From: Bacillota bacterium
GTDB taxonomy: Bacteria > Bacillota > Clostridia > Lachnospirales > Lachnospiraceae
Assembly (NCBI GenBank): GCA_023420085.1
Contig: JAEZWQ010000029.1
Span: forward strand, 1-64,000
Reading direction: 5' to 3'
Length of the DNA stretch: 64,000 nt
Below are positions 42,601 to 51,060 of the stretch, in pieces. Position 1 is the first letter of the stretch. Each line of letters opens with the position of its first letter. The notes beneath the pieces were generated by a model. That model did not search any database. It saw nothing but the letters and a program-made list of their open reading frames with translations, and had not been told where the DNA came from. The translations under genes and the position numbers were made by a program.

Positions 42601-43296
42601 GAGGATGGATATATGATAGTTGATCATGGCGATCATGATCATAGATATAAAATTAAAAGTGATGGATGGAAAATCTATATTCAGAATAAAATACCTCACA
42701 TAGAAATTCCAACAATTTCTGGTAGTGTTGATAGAAGTCAGGTTTATAGAGAAATAGCAAAAATTAGAGAACGTGTTAATAGTGAATTGACAGGAGCTAA
42801 GAAAAGACGAGCTCTAGCATGGTTAGATAAGTTTAAAGATGAAGATGTGGCTTATGGATTCACTTCAACTGAGGGCTATCTGCAAGGTCTTAAAAATTTT
42901 ACTGATTCACAACTTGATAATAAAAATTCAGAAAATGAAAATCCTAAAGATGTGGAAAATAGTGAAACTCCTAAAGCAAATTCTGAAACTACAACTACTA
43001 CTGAAGGTAATGAAAATACAATAGATAAAGAAAATAGAAATGAAGGTGTTTCACCTGAATCTTCTAATCAAAATATGGCGGCAGAAGAATCTAATGAGGA
43101 TTCAACCAATATAAGCTCTGAAGAGTCTGGTGATAATGTAACAAATTCAAATTCTGAAGAATCTAACATTAATGACTCAGGAGAAGTTTCTAATAACGAA
43201 AATGAAGAAGTTTCAAACACTGAAATTTCTACTGTAGATAATGAGTCTGCCCCTTCAGAAGATGAAACATTACATTCTGCAATCGAAAGCAATTAA
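39661..43296 (+). CDS. Histidine-triad surface protein with leucine-rich repeats
   Basis: This is a 1211-residue exported protein. A signal/anchor helix (residues 8-25) lacks a lipobox Cys and is followed by a His-rich zone. Six HxxHxH zinc motifs are seen: HGDHSH (77), HGDHYH (about 196), HGNHTH (about 267), HGDHYH (about 347), HGDHYH (about 905) and HGDHDH (about 988). The N-terminal layout resembles pneumococcal Pht proteins. Residues about 440-760 are internalin-like leucine-rich repeats (LWIPYSNVKDLDFLKDI pattern). The C-terminal 150 residues are Ser/Asn/Glu-rich without LPXTG. Likely roles are zinc scavenging for an ABC importer and host adhesion. Streptococcal Slr/Blr proteins combine the same two modules. 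Confidence 0.88.
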   Translation: MNRNKKIITGLVLSAAVIGVGGYQLLNHDSNKASMHNNMANKEEHEHDKEHNHKKDDKKKKEVIVTYITADGYSWLHGDHSHFKKGKIPNDAKFLEKVVMRDPNYKLKQEDIRYEVDQGYIIEVDKEFYYYPKPGVQQTNILTEDQANEISMKNYDGNEDGHSHSSEHKSSHTSDGYVFNPNDIVEEYSNGYVVRHGDHYHFIGKDKLTASELAAIDNWKKSGSIKATPISNTVTSRVGIDTPTDDGFIFDGSNIVGTTPNGLIVAHGNHTHFVSYSSLEGTRFSYLIPNKTPSTNVVDNTGSSNNTSSDTANQGDNNLEDKIKYLAKAFNVEPDKIIVDGDYLHVPHGDHYHSYKISDIDTSKPFVDPHHDHSHNNGTAKEVMVKTLGIDPELADAILIAPSNTKLDPNESNPDKIKEWISSLRYAPLDMMKDPLKLKGIEYLHNVEVLSLGHSKVSDVNDILKFKNIKHLWIPYSNVKDLDFLKDIKTLEGVDVSGLGLTNLDFVNNIPGLVAINAANNKITNIEPLRKFENLWQVTLDNNNVKDLSPLKDKKKIELISLENNNIYNVSELSGLDNIKYLFLNGNENIDLNTLKLDNLSELHAENVGLWDLDFLKGLPNLAYLNVENNQLRSLKGIENSNALVQIDAAHNHIQNLKASSSSLTNLDVSDNEIESLSELENFAKLNVLKVNDNQISRVSGKNDNIQEIYANNNYIDTLKGFVGYSNLIVLKVNDNFIKSMELDSTNSKLSTLEIVRNPLELEKNGEREVPKGMNSFTGLQAGGFSENYTLNEGYINTYTDQILAFIENNKSRMPKDKVDEFTSELKLIKLDVESSNDKSENKLKSAIKEILAVEKAAFDLAYSHHHHSHDNDGGHNDSTHSEDGFEFNIEDITDESGEGFVVAHGDHYHYVFFKDLTEDQIAQGREHLKKLKENQSNNPKEDTSPKDNTKTDDELEAEFEKELNSLASSMHVSPDSIRIEDGYMIVDHGDHDHRYKIKSDGWKIYIQNKIPHIEIPTISGSVDRSQVYREIAKIRERVNSELTGAKKRRALAWLDKFKDEDVAYGFTSTEGYLQGLKNFTDSQLDNKNSENENPKDVENSETPKANSETTTTTEGNENTIDKENRNEGVSPESSNQNMAAEESNEDSTNISSEESGDNVTNSNSEESNINDSGEVSNNENEEVSNTEISTVDNESAPSEDETLHSAIESN

Positions 43297-43340
43297 ATAT
43301 ATTCTCAGATAATAGCTAGACGAAATAATGAGTCAATTAT

Positions 43341-43388
43341 AAAAAGTGTTGGTGACACAATATTAATGTAATGTCATCAACACTTTTT
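43341..43388 (+). terminator. Bidirectional terminator between the surface protein and LysR genes
   Basis: A 17-bp stem (43341-43357 with 43372-43388) with one wobble pair has an A run on one side and TTTTT on the other, so it can end both convergent genes. Confidence 0.9.
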
Positions 43389-43409
43389 ATATAACTTTTT
43401 AATGCTTTT

Positions 43410-44309
43410 CTATTTAACATATTGCTTAACTAACTCTATATACCTAGTTGCAAATCTACTTAAATTAATATTTTTCTTTGTAACAACACAAATTTTGATG
43501 TACTCATCCACCTCAAGAGGTATAGATATTATATTTTCACCATTTAATTCCTTGCTCATGACCCCAGTTGAAACGGTATATCCATCAAGGCCTATAAGCA
43601 AATTAAATAATGTGGCCCTATCCCTTACTTTTATATTCTTTGGCCGAGGTATATAACTTAATATTTCTTCTGAAAAATAAAACGAATTATTCGCCCCCTG
43701 CTCGTATGATAGGTAAGGATAGTCATCCATATCTTCAAGACTTAAGCTTTTCCTTCTAGCTAATGGGTGAGATGAATTTATAAAAACATGAGGGTGAACC
43801 GTAAATAATTCTTTAATATCCAACCCATATTTATCTATAAGCTTTCCAATTATCTCTTCGTTTTTACTGCAAGTATAAAGTATACCTACTTCACTTTTTA
43901 ATAAAGACACATCCTCTATTATTTCGTATGTCTGAGTTTCTCTTAATGTAAAATCATAACTTTTTTCTTGAAACTCTTTAATCAAATCCACAAAAGCATT
44001 TATCGCAAATGAGTAATGTTGAGATGATACTGAAAATAAAATTCTCCTATTTTCTCCTCCTATATATTTATCCTCTAGTAATCTCATCTGTTCCATTACC
44101 TGTCTTGCATATCCTAGGAATTCCTCCCCCTCATTAGTAATATCCACACCACGATTTGTTCTATTAAATATTTTTAAATCTATTTCATCTTCCAACTCTT
44201 TTATTGCTGCTGTTAAACTAGGCTGAGAAATAAACAGTCTCTTAGCAGCTTCTGATATGCTTCTAGAATCGGCAACTTCTAATATATATTTTAACTGATG
44301 TAATTTCAT
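43410..44309 (-). CDS. LysR family transcriptional regulator
   Basis: This 299-residue regulator has an N-terminal winged helix-turn-helix (MKLHQLKYILEVADSRSISEAA, then LFISQPSLTAAIKELEDEI, residues 1-60) and a periplasmic-binding-protein-like effector domain. The ligand is unknown; LysR proteins of this subgroup (CysB/CbL/YtlI-like) often sense sulfur compounds. It is divergent from dut with 62 bases between them, and convergent with the histidine-triad gene, so its target is not obvious from position. Confidence 0.9.
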   Translation of the reverse strand: MKLHQLKYILEVADSRSISEAAKRLFISQPSLTAAIKELEDEIDLKIFNRTNRGVDITNEGEEFLGYARQVMEQMRLLEDKYIGGENRRILFSVSSQHYSFAINAFVDLIKEFQEKSYDFTLRETQTYEIIEDVSLLKSEVGILYTCSKNEEIIGKLIDKYGLDIKELFTVHPHVFINSSHPLARRKSLSLEDMDDYPYLSYEQGANNSFYFSEEILSYIPRPKNIKVRDRATLFNLLIGLDGYTVSTGVMSKELNGENIISIPLEVDEYIKICVVTKKNINLSRFATRYIELVKQYVK

Positions 44310-44371
44310 AGATTTATTATAACATATTATGTATAATATGATTTATATAAGCATAATGAAAGGAAAAATTA

Positions 44372-44818
44372 ATGCATACTATAATAAAGTTCAAAAAACT
44401 CGCACCCGCAGCCATCATTCCAAAGTATTCAAGTGATGAAGCTGCCGGAGCAGATATTCATGCATGTCAAGGCGAAAAAATAGTTATAAATCCACATGAA
44501 ACTGTTCTTATACATACACAAATTGCCCTTGAAATGCCAAAGGGTATAGTAGGTCTTGTATTCGCAAGAAGTGGTCTAGCTACAAAAAAAGGTATAGCTC
44601 CTGCAAATAAGGTTGGAGTTATTGATAGTGACTATAGAGGCGAAATAATGGTACCACTTCATAATCATAGCAATGAGGTTGTTTCATTTGATGATGGAGA
44701 TAGGATCGCACAAATAATTTTTATGCCTTATTTAACTGCATCATTTGAAGAAACTGATATCTTAAATGAAACAAAAAGAGCAGATGGTGGATTTGGCTCT
44801 ACCGGTGTATCCAAATAA
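44372..44818 (+). CDS. dut: Deoxyuridine 5'-triphosphate nucleotidohydrolase
   Basis: Trimeric dUTPase, 148 residues, which keeps uracil out of DNA and supplies dUMP. All five motifs are visible: AGADIHA, ARSGLATKKG, VGVIDSDYRGEI, GDRIAQIIF and the flexible C-terminal GGFGSTG that closes the active site. GAAAGGA precedes the ATG. It stands alone with its own terminator. Confidence 0.97.
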   Translation: MHTIIKFKKLAPAAIIPKYSSDEAAGADIHACQGEKIVINPHETVLIHTQIALEMPKGIVGLVFARSGLATKKGIAPANKVGVIDSDYRGEIMVPLHNHSNEVVSFDDGDRIAQIIFMPYLTASFEETDILNETKRADGGFGSTGVSK

Positions 44819-44848
44819 CTTATAAAGTTTTAATATATCACTTTTATA

Positions 44849-44886
44849 AAAATAGCTAATGGGGTCGTTACTTCCATTAGCTATTT
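44849..44886 (+). terminator. Terminator after dut
   Basis: 14-bp stem AAATAGCTAATGG with CCATTAGCTATTT and an 11-base loop, ending in TTTTATC. The A run on the other side lets it also serve the convergent thioredoxin gene. Confidence 0.9.
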
Positions 44887-44910
44887 TATCTTTATATATT
44901 AAATTTATAT

Positions 44911-45222
44911 TTAATACATATTTTCGCCTATAAGACTAAATATCTCCATCTTTGGCATAAGTCCAATCTTTCTTTCAATGATTATTCCATCTTTATAAAA
45001 AAGTATAGTCGGAACGCTCATAATATCAAATTTGCTCACTACATCTCTATTTTCATCAATATTAATCTTGATAATAGATAACTGCGGTACTTCTTTATCT
45101 ATTTCTTCAAGTACCTTTGCAAGCTGTTTGCAAGGCATACATGTAGTCCCATAAAAATCAACTATATGAAATCCTTCTTTTACAATATCTTCAAATTCTT
45201 CTTGTTTAACTTCTCTAATCAT
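44911..45222 (-). CDS. Thioredoxin-like protein (CMPC active site)
   Basis: This 103-residue thioredoxin fold has the active site TTCMPCKQ (about residues 28-35) and the cis-proline segment SVPTILFYKDG. The dipeptide MP replaces the common GP, which usually shifts redox potential. No signal peptide is present, so it acts in the cytoplasm. It is the last gene of a leftward operon behind two ABC exporter genes and a trigger-factor-like gene, with 1 base between genes. That context hints at a role in the redox state of an exported or folded substrate. Confidence 0.9.
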   Translation of the reverse strand: MIREVKQEEFEDIVKEGFHIVDFYGTTCMPCKQLAKVLEEIDKEVPQLSIIKINIDENRDVVSKFDIMSVPTILFYKDGIIIERKIGLMPKMEIFSLIGENMY

Positions 45223-45223
45223 A

Positions 45224-46933
45224 TTAACCTACCAATTCTACGTATAACGGACATGTATTTAGTAATTCATCATGGGTTCCAGCCCCTACTATCTTACCCT
45301 TATCCATTACAATTATATTATCTGCATTCTTTATTGTATTTAATCTATGAGCTACAACAACTGTAGTCTTTCCAGCCCTATTTTTTATTATACTTTCCAT
45401 TATAGCAGCTTCATTTATAGTATCTAAGTTTGCAGTAGCCTCATCCATCAATAGAATATCTGGTTCAATAGCTAAAGCACGAGCAATTGCAATTCTTTGT
45501 CTTTGTCCAGACGATAATTTATCTCCAAAATCTCCTACTAAACTATTAATACCATCCTTTAATTCGTGAACTTCTTTTTTTAATTTAACTAAATCCAAAA
45601 TTTCATCAATTTTATTACTATCTGGCTTATCTTTAGCCCCATAAATAATGTTGTCTTCTATCGTCCCTGGTAGTAATGGTGAATTTTGAATTATATATCC
45701 AATTGAACTTCTCCAATCACCTAAATTATATGATGTGATATCATTTTGATTAATGGATATCTTTCCATTTTCAACATTATAAAATCTTTCAATAAGCTTT
45801 AATATAGTTGTTTTCCCAGATCCCGATTTACCAACAATTGCAGTTATCTTACCATTTATTATATCAAGATCAATCGAATCTAACACCCTCTTTTTATCAT
45901 ATCCAAAACTTACATTTTCAAATTTTATATCTTTATCCGTAAGTGAAAAATCTAATTCTTGACCTGAACTTAAATCTTCAATCTTCTCACTATTTATATT
46001 TGCTACGACTTGCGTTTGCCCAAATATCCTTATAAGGCTAAGTCCATTACTGTAAAATGATTGCACTCTCCCAGGGAATGATGTTGTTAACATGAAAAAT
46101 GTAACAAATCCACCTAATTCCAAACTTCCATCATTTATAGCTTTCGCTCCAAATATAAGAACAATAGCCTGAACAACTATGGTTATAAACGTCTGATATC
46201 CTGACCATAATGTATCATATACAACCTTGCCAGTTTGTGCTCTTAACTTATAATTACTTGCATCTATCCCTTTTTCAATTTCATAATACTCCGTACAAGA
46301 ACTTTTTATAAGTTTCATATTTGAGAGTCTTTCATTGAAAAATCTTGTTATATTACTGTCAACATCCTGTAGCTTAAAATGTATCTTATAAATCGCCTTG
46401 CCAAAAAATATTGATACTAAAGCAGAAACCAAAATAATAGGTACTACATATGAAGCTAATTTTGAACTTTGTTTAAATAGAACTACAGATGCAGCATAAA
46501 CAGAATATGCTGATATAAATACATTTGCAAAAAAGTTGAGAAACGTTCCCATAAACCCAGCATCATTTGTTACACGTGATACCAATGATGAAGGTTTTAA
46601 TTCTTCAAGTCTTTTTAATGGTAACTTTAAGAATATATCCCATACTCTCTGTTGAGTTCTTTTTTGGAAATTTATCATAATCCATGCAGCAAATATTGTC
46701 AAAATACCTATCAATGCTACCGCAATACTAGTTAATACATATTTCAAAACGAGTTCATTATCAAATATATTACCAGACATTATTTCACCGGCATATTCAT
46801 AAATTTTAACTCCAAGGTTGGTTGCATATATATTTATTGCAAATATTACTAAAAAAGGAATTAAAGGAATTTTACTATCCTTTAATAATTTTAATAATGC
46901 TAATAATGAAGTTTTTCTTTCTCTCTTATTCAT
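45224..46933 (-). CDS. ABC exporter subunit 2 (MsbA/LmrA type half-transporter)
   Basis: This is a half-transporter of about 569 residues. The membrane domain with about six helices (1-310) precedes the ATPase. Walker A is GKSGSGKTT (about 370), the signature is LSSGQRQRIAIARAL, and Walker B with catalytic Glu is ILLMDEATANLD, followed by the H-loop VVAHRLNT. The start at 46933 has GGGAGG upstream; a codon at 46954 precedes that site. It overlaps the previous ABC gene by 8 bases, so the two probably form a heterodimer. The substrate is unknown; candidates are drugs, lipids or peptides. Confidence 0.9.
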   Translation of the reverse strand: MNKRERKTSLLALLKLLKDSKIPLIPFLVIFAINIYATNLGVKIYEYAGEIMSGNIFDNELVLKYVLTSIAVALIGILTIFAAWIMINFQKRTQQRVWDIFLKLPLKRLEELKPSSLVSRVTNDAGFMGTFLNFFANVFISAYSVYAASVVLFKQSSKLASYVVPIILVSALVSIFFGKAIYKIHFKLQDVDSNITRFFNERLSNMKLIKSSCTEYYEIEKGIDASNYKLRAQTGKVVYDTLWSGYQTFITIVVQAIVLIFGAKAINDGSLELGGFVTFFMLTTSFPGRVQSFYSNGLSLIRIFGQTQVVANINSEKIEDLSSGQELDFSLTDKDIKFENVSFGYDKKRVLDSIDLDIINGKITAIVGKSGSGKTTILKLIERFYNVENGKISINQNDITSYNLGDWRSSIGYIIQNSPLLPGTIEDNIIYGAKDKPDSNKIDEILDLVKLKKEVHELKDGINSLVGDFGDKLSSGQRQRIAIARALAIEPDILLMDEATANLDTINEAAIMESIIKNRAGKTTVVVAHRLNTIKNADNIIVMDKGKIVGAGTHDELLNTCPLYVELVG

Positions 46934-48737
46934 GGCTACCTCCCTTTTCAGCATTAATCAAATTATTATAAAAGCTACTTTCAGCTTTTATATCATTTAA
47001 TTTTCCTTGTTCAACAACCTTTCCATCTTCAACAATTACTACTTTATCTACATTTTTAATTGTTGATAATCTATGAGCCACTATTATAACAATTCTATTT
47101 TTTCTTAACTTTTCAAAAGCCATCTTTACCTTATTTTCTGAAATATTGTCTAAGTTTGATGTAGCTTCATCGATAAGAACTATTTTAGGTTGTTTTAATA
47201 ATAATCTAGCAATAGATAATCTCTGCTTTTCCCCTCCAGATAAAGAATTTCCACCTTCTGTTATAACTGTATCTAATCCATTAGGCATACTATTTATAGT
47301 ATCTAGCAAATCAACTTCTTTTAAAACTGAATTTAATTCTTCATCTGTGCATGCTCTATCAATCCCATATACTAAATTATTTCTAATTGTATCATCAAAT
47401 AATGCTGACTCCTGTTGTAAATATGCAATATTTTTCCTCCATGCATTCAACGGATATTTAATAATATTAGTTTCACCATTTAGTATTTCGCCATCATTAG
47501 CTTCATAAAATCTTAGTAATAAAGATAATATTGTGGTTTTTCCACTTCCTGATTTACCAATAATTGCAGTCATCTCATCTTTTTTAAATTCTAAATTTAT
47601 ATTATCTAAAACTTTTGTATCCAAATATGAAAAACTTACATCAGTTAATCTAATATTACTTATATCAATTTCTTCAGCTTTTTCTATAGAAATATCTTCA
47701 GCTTCAAGCTGCATAACATCTTCTATCCTTTGTAATGAACCTTGCATACTTTTTAACAGCGGCCAAAGATTAGTAACAACCTGTAACATGGCATAGATTC
47801 CAGATGAGAATATATAAAATGCTATCCATGTTCCTATGTCTAACCTATCATTTGCAACTAAATATCCACCATACAATATACATACTAAATCATTAATAGT
47901 CTGAAATACCTGATCAATTAAATCAAATCCAATTCCAAACGCTTCTTGTTTAAACTGCAACTTAGTATATTCAGAAATTGCTACATTTCCTCTTACTCTT
48001 TCATACGCCTCTTTATTATAACTTTTAATAAGTGGTATATTTACTAATATTGACATCATATATCTAGTTAATGACGCAAATCTAAACCTTGATCTAACAG
48101 CTATATTGTAGTTAATTCTTCCTGCTATAAATTTTAATATTAAGAAAAAAGGTATAATCATAAGTTGCATATATGCTAGCGACTGGTCATAGTCAAATAT
48201 CTGTTTCATATATATAAATACAGCATATGAAGAAGTCAACAATGTAACAAGTATTGTAACAAAACTCGTTCCCATTAGATCCGCATCTTGAGTAACTCTT
48301 GAAATTAATTCTCTCGGTGCGATTAATTGATACGCTGACATAGGAAGTCTTGTTACCTTATTCCATAAGCTAATACGTATATTTCTGGAAATTCTATTGG
48401 TCGTATAATCTCTAATAAAATTGGCAACAATAGAAACAATCATTGCAAATACTAAAATGCCTATACCTTTCATTATCGTTTCTCTTGTTAAATTGCCAGA
48501 AAAGAATTCTCTCTGAAAATTCGTAAATATCGCTCCAACCTTTGATGAAATCATACCCAATGCTATTGCAATAATAATAAATAACCATGGTAGCCTCACC
48601 GAGAATATAAATCTAGCAAAACTACTCCACGTTTTTTTCCTTCCCTTTAAGTATGAACCATGTAGGTTTTTCTTCTCTTCATTTTCTAGTTGATTTATCT
48701 GATTAATAACTTTCAAATCTTCATTACTTCTGCTCAT
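46926..48737 (-). CDS. ABC exporter subunit 1 (MsbA/LmrA type half-transporter)
   Basis: This 603-residue half-transporter has a charged cytoplasmic N-terminal extension of about 50 residues, about six membrane helices (50-330) and a C-terminal ATPase. Walker A is GKSGSGKTT, the signature LSGGEKQRLSIARLL, Walker B IVLIDEATSNLD and the H-loop VAHRLST. Both subunits keep the catalytic Glu, unlike heterodimers with one dead site. The start overlaps the stop of the trigger-factor-like gene by 4 bases. Confidence 0.9.
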   Translation of the reverse strand: MSRSNEDLKVINQINQLENEEKKNLHGSYLKGRKKTWSSFARFIFSVRLPWLFIIIAIALGMISSKVGAIFTNFQREFFSGNLTRETIMKGIGILVFAMIVSIVANFIRDYTTNRISRNIRISLWNKVTRLPMSAYQLIAPRELISRVTQDADLMGTSFVTILVTLLTSSYAVFIYMKQIFDYDQSLAYMQLMIIPFFLILKFIAGRINYNIAVRSRFRFASLTRYMMSILVNIPLIKSYNKEAYERVRGNVAISEYTKLQFKQEAFGIGFDLIDQVFQTINDLVCILYGGYLVANDRLDIGTWIAFYIFSSGIYAMLQVVTNLWPLLKSMQGSLQRIEDVMQLEAEDISIEKAEEIDISNIRLTDVSFSYLDTKVLDNINLEFKKDEMTAIIGKSGSGKTTILSLLLRFYEANDGEILNGETNIIKYPLNAWRKNIAYLQQESALFDDTIRNNLVYGIDRACTDEELNSVLKEVDLLDTINSMPNGLDTVITEGGNSLSGGEKQRLSIARLLLKQPKIVLIDEATSNLDNISENKVKMAFEKLRKNRIVIIVAHRLSTIKNVDKVVIVEDGKVVEQGKLNDIKAESSFYNNLINAEKGGSHE

Positions 48738-49699
48738 ACATCCTCCGAGTCTGCCTTGCTTTCTATATGTCTATCTAATACTTTCATCATCTCCCTTGAT
48801 AAATGCTCTTGGTACCTACTAATACAATAATCATCAAAACTTGTATTATTTTTAACTTCTTCAATTGATAAGTTATTTTCTTCAGCAAATCCCTCAACTA
48901 ATGAATTATATTCTGCTTCATCTACACTACAACCATCAAAATCAAATAATTCTTTTGCATAATCATTAATTAGTGCCTGTTTCTTTAGATAGTCAATATA
49001 TCTCGCAGCTCCTTCATTTTCATCTTTTATATCTTCACCAAAGTATTTTTTATATACAGATAATACATCTCCGTTTGCCATTCTTGCTTCTTCATCTCTC
49101 CATTGAGCAAATGATTCTTCAAGTCTTTCAATAGTTTCCCTTTTTATTTCTACTTTAGATTTTTCTGCAAGTTCTGTAGCCATTTTCATATAAATTTTAT
49201 TTACAAATTCTTCTTCTATCTGCATTCTTAAATTCATGCTATGCCATTGATCTTCATATTCTTTCATATTAGAAATCTCATTATTTGAGATTTTTTTTAT
49301 AAATTCATCTGATAATTCAGCCGGTATATTTCTCTTTCCAGAATTAATTTTAACCGAAACTCTTAGTTCTTCTTTCTTAAAGACAAAATCAAATTCCCCT
49401 TCATAACCAACTTCGTATCCAGCAAGTTTCTCTTCAAGATCTAGTGCATAAAACCCTAGTCCTAGCGTAACTACAATTCCTTTTTTATCAAATCTATCAG
49501 AACCGCCTTTCACATCAATATTTATTATATCCCCTATTTTTACTTCATCACCATAATTAAGTTCAATAGTTTTTGCATGTGTGTTTCTTAAAGATTCTAA
49601 TTCTTTCTTATATTGCTCATGAACATCCTTTATAATTTTTTTTAAGTTAATACTCTCATCAAATAATTTACTAAAATCAATATCCTGTGGTCTAAACAT
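48734..49699 (-). CDS. Trigger-factor-like chaperone lacking the ribosome-binding domain
   Basis: This 321-residue protein resembles the middle and C-terminal parts of trigger factor. Residues about 45-125 look like an FKBP-type domain (YGDEVKIGDIINIDVKGG, then GFYALDLEEKLAGYEVGYEGEFDF). From about 135 to 315 is a helical SurA/TF-like chaperone arm (IPAELSDEFIKKISN, MQIEEEFVNKIYMKMATEL). The N-terminal ribosome docking domain of normal trigger factor (about 110 residues with FRK) is absent, so it is not the housekeeping Tig. It is the first gene of an operon with an ABC exporter pair and a thioredoxin, and may present a specific substrate for export. Confidence 0.7.
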   Translation of the reverse strand: MFRPQDIDFSKLFDESINLKKIIKDVHEQYKKELESLRNTHAKTIELNYGDEVKIGDIINIDVKGGSDRFDKKGIVVTLGLGFYALDLEEKLAGYEVGYEGEFDFVFKKEELRVSVKINSGKRNIPAELSDEFIKKISNNEISNMKEYEDQWHSMNLRMQIEEEFVNKIYMKMATELAEKSKVEIKRETIERLEESFAQWRDEEARMANGDVLSVYKKYFGEDIKDENEGAARYIDYLKKQALINDYAKELFDFDGCSVDEAEYNSLVEGFAEENNLSIEEVKNNTSFDDYCISRYQEHLSREMMKVLDRHIESKADSEDV

Positions 49700-49733
49700 A
49701 CATCCTCCTCCTCACTTTACCGCTTTAACCCGT

Positions 49734-49739
49734 ATTATA
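49734..49739 (-). promoter_or_regulatory. -10 element upstream of the trigger-factor-like gene
   Basis: TGGTATAAT on the minus strand gives a perfect -10 hexamer. The -35 position (TATGAA, 17 bases upstream) is weak. GAGGAGGAGG follows before the start codon. Confidence 0.55.
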
Positions 49740-49809
49740 CCATATATTTTATTTTTTTCATATTTTATTTTCTATAGTATTCGAAAAATTTATTTTACAA
49801 TTTAATAAA

Positions 49810-49835
49810 GAGCTGGAATAAATATATTCCAACTC
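49810..49835 (-). terminator. Terminator after rpoD
   Basis: Minus-strand stem GAGTTGGAATA/TATTCCAGCTC with one wobble and a 4-base loop, followed by TTTATT. Confidence 0.85.
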
Positions 49836-49887
49836 CCCAAAAATATGTGATATAAATTTATTATCTTATAAAATCAACAATTACCCA

Positions 49888-50994
49888 TTATTCATGTAAA
49901 AAATCCTTGATATATTTGTATCTTGATGGTTGTCTTAGTTTTCTTAAGGCCTTAGCTTCAATCTGTCTAATCCTCTCCCTAGTAACATTAAATTGTTTAC
50001 CCACTTCTTCTAAAGTCCTAGATACTCCATCTCTTAATCCAAATCTAAGAATTATTACCTCTTTTTCCCTATCGCTTAAATCATCTAATAGATTTATTAT
50101 ATGTTCCTTAAGCATCTCATTTTCAAGGCTCTTTTCAGGAGTCTTTGCATTTTCATCTGCAACAAAATCACCAAGAGTAGAATCTTCTTCTTCACCAATC
50201 GGTGTATCTAAACTTGATGGTTCTTTTGCCATTTGAAGGATTTCTATTATCTTACTCTCCTTCATATCTAAAGCTTTTGCTATCTCTGCTGGTTTTGGAT
50301 CATAACCTAACTCTATCGTCAATTGTCTTTGAACTTTTGCTACCTTATTTATGGTTTCAACCATATGAACTGGTATACGGATGGTTTTACCAAAATCAGA
50401 TAATGCTCTAGTAATAGACTGCCTTATCCACCAAGTAGAATAAGTACTAAGCTTATACCCTTTAGTATAATCAAACTTTTCTACTCCCTTTATAAGTCCA
50501 AGATTTCCCTCTTGTATTAGATCTAGGAAACTCATACCTCTTCCCTTATATTTTTTAGCAATACTAACTACTAATCTTAGATTTGCTTCTACAAGCTTTT
50601 CTTTTGCAAACTCATCACCAGCACTCATCCTTTTTGCTAATTCTAATTCTTCATCAGAAGTTAACAACGGTACCGAACCAATTTCTTTAAGATAAAGTCT
50701 AACTGGATCATCTGCACTAACTCCATCTAGCAGTCCTTCGTCATCGTCATCTTCTTCATCTTCTCCTATATCAGGAACGATATCTAAATCATCATCTCCC
50801 CTAAGGACTTCTATAGAATTTGCCTCAAGGTAATTATATATTGTTTCTACTTTTTCTTCGCTTATTTCTATAATGCCTAAAAGTTCATTTATTTCTTCAG
50901 TTGTTATTGAACCATCTTTTTCTTTTGCATAGTCAACTATTCCTCGTATAACTTCAAGAAATTCGACTTCATTCAATCTCATTGAATCTTCCAA
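49888..50994 (-). CDS. rpoD: Primary sigma factor of RNA polymerase
   Basis: The housekeeping sigma-70 factor, about 368 residues. Regions in order: an acidic 1.1 and linker (DEEDDDDEG), 1.2 (DDPVRLYLKEIGSVPLL), 2.1-2.4 (GNLGLIKGVEKFDYTKGYKLSTYSTWWIRQ), 3 and 4 (EEVGKQFNVTRERIRQIEAKALRKLR). The start is ambiguous: TTG at 50994 lies 5 bases after AGAGGTG, while ATG at 50982 has GGAAG. The linker between regions 1.1 and 1.2 is shorter than in Gram-negative RpoD, as in Bacillota SigA. No dnaG lies next to it in the window, unlike the usual dnaG-rpoD pair. Confidence 0.95.
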   Translation of the reverse strand: MEDSMRLNEVEFLEVIRGIVDYAKEKDGSITTEEINELLGIIEISEEKVETIYNYLEANSIEVLRGDDDLDIVPDIGEDEEDDDDEGLLDGVSADDPVRLYLKEIGSVPLLTSDEELELAKRMSAGDEFAKEKLVEANLRLVVSIAKKYKGRGMSFLDLIQEGNLGLIKGVEKFDYTKGYKLSTYSTWWIRQSITRALSDFGKTIRIPVHMVETINKVAKVQRQLTIELGYDPKPAEIAKALDMKESKIIEILQMAKEPSSLDTPIGEEEDSTLGDFVADENAKTPEKSLENEMLKEHIINLLDDLSDREKEVIILRFGLRDGVSRTLEEVGKQFNVTRERIRQIEAKALRKLRQPSRYKYIKDFLHE

Positions 50995-51060
50995 AATGTC
51001 ACCTCTCAATATATTAGCTAAAATATACTAACAAAAAGAATTTACAATTGCAATAGCGTT

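Noticed and set aside
48734..49699. Housekeeping trigger factor (tig)
   Set aside because: The N-terminal ribosome-binding domain is missing and the gene is not next to clpP/clpX; it is called trigger-factor-like only.
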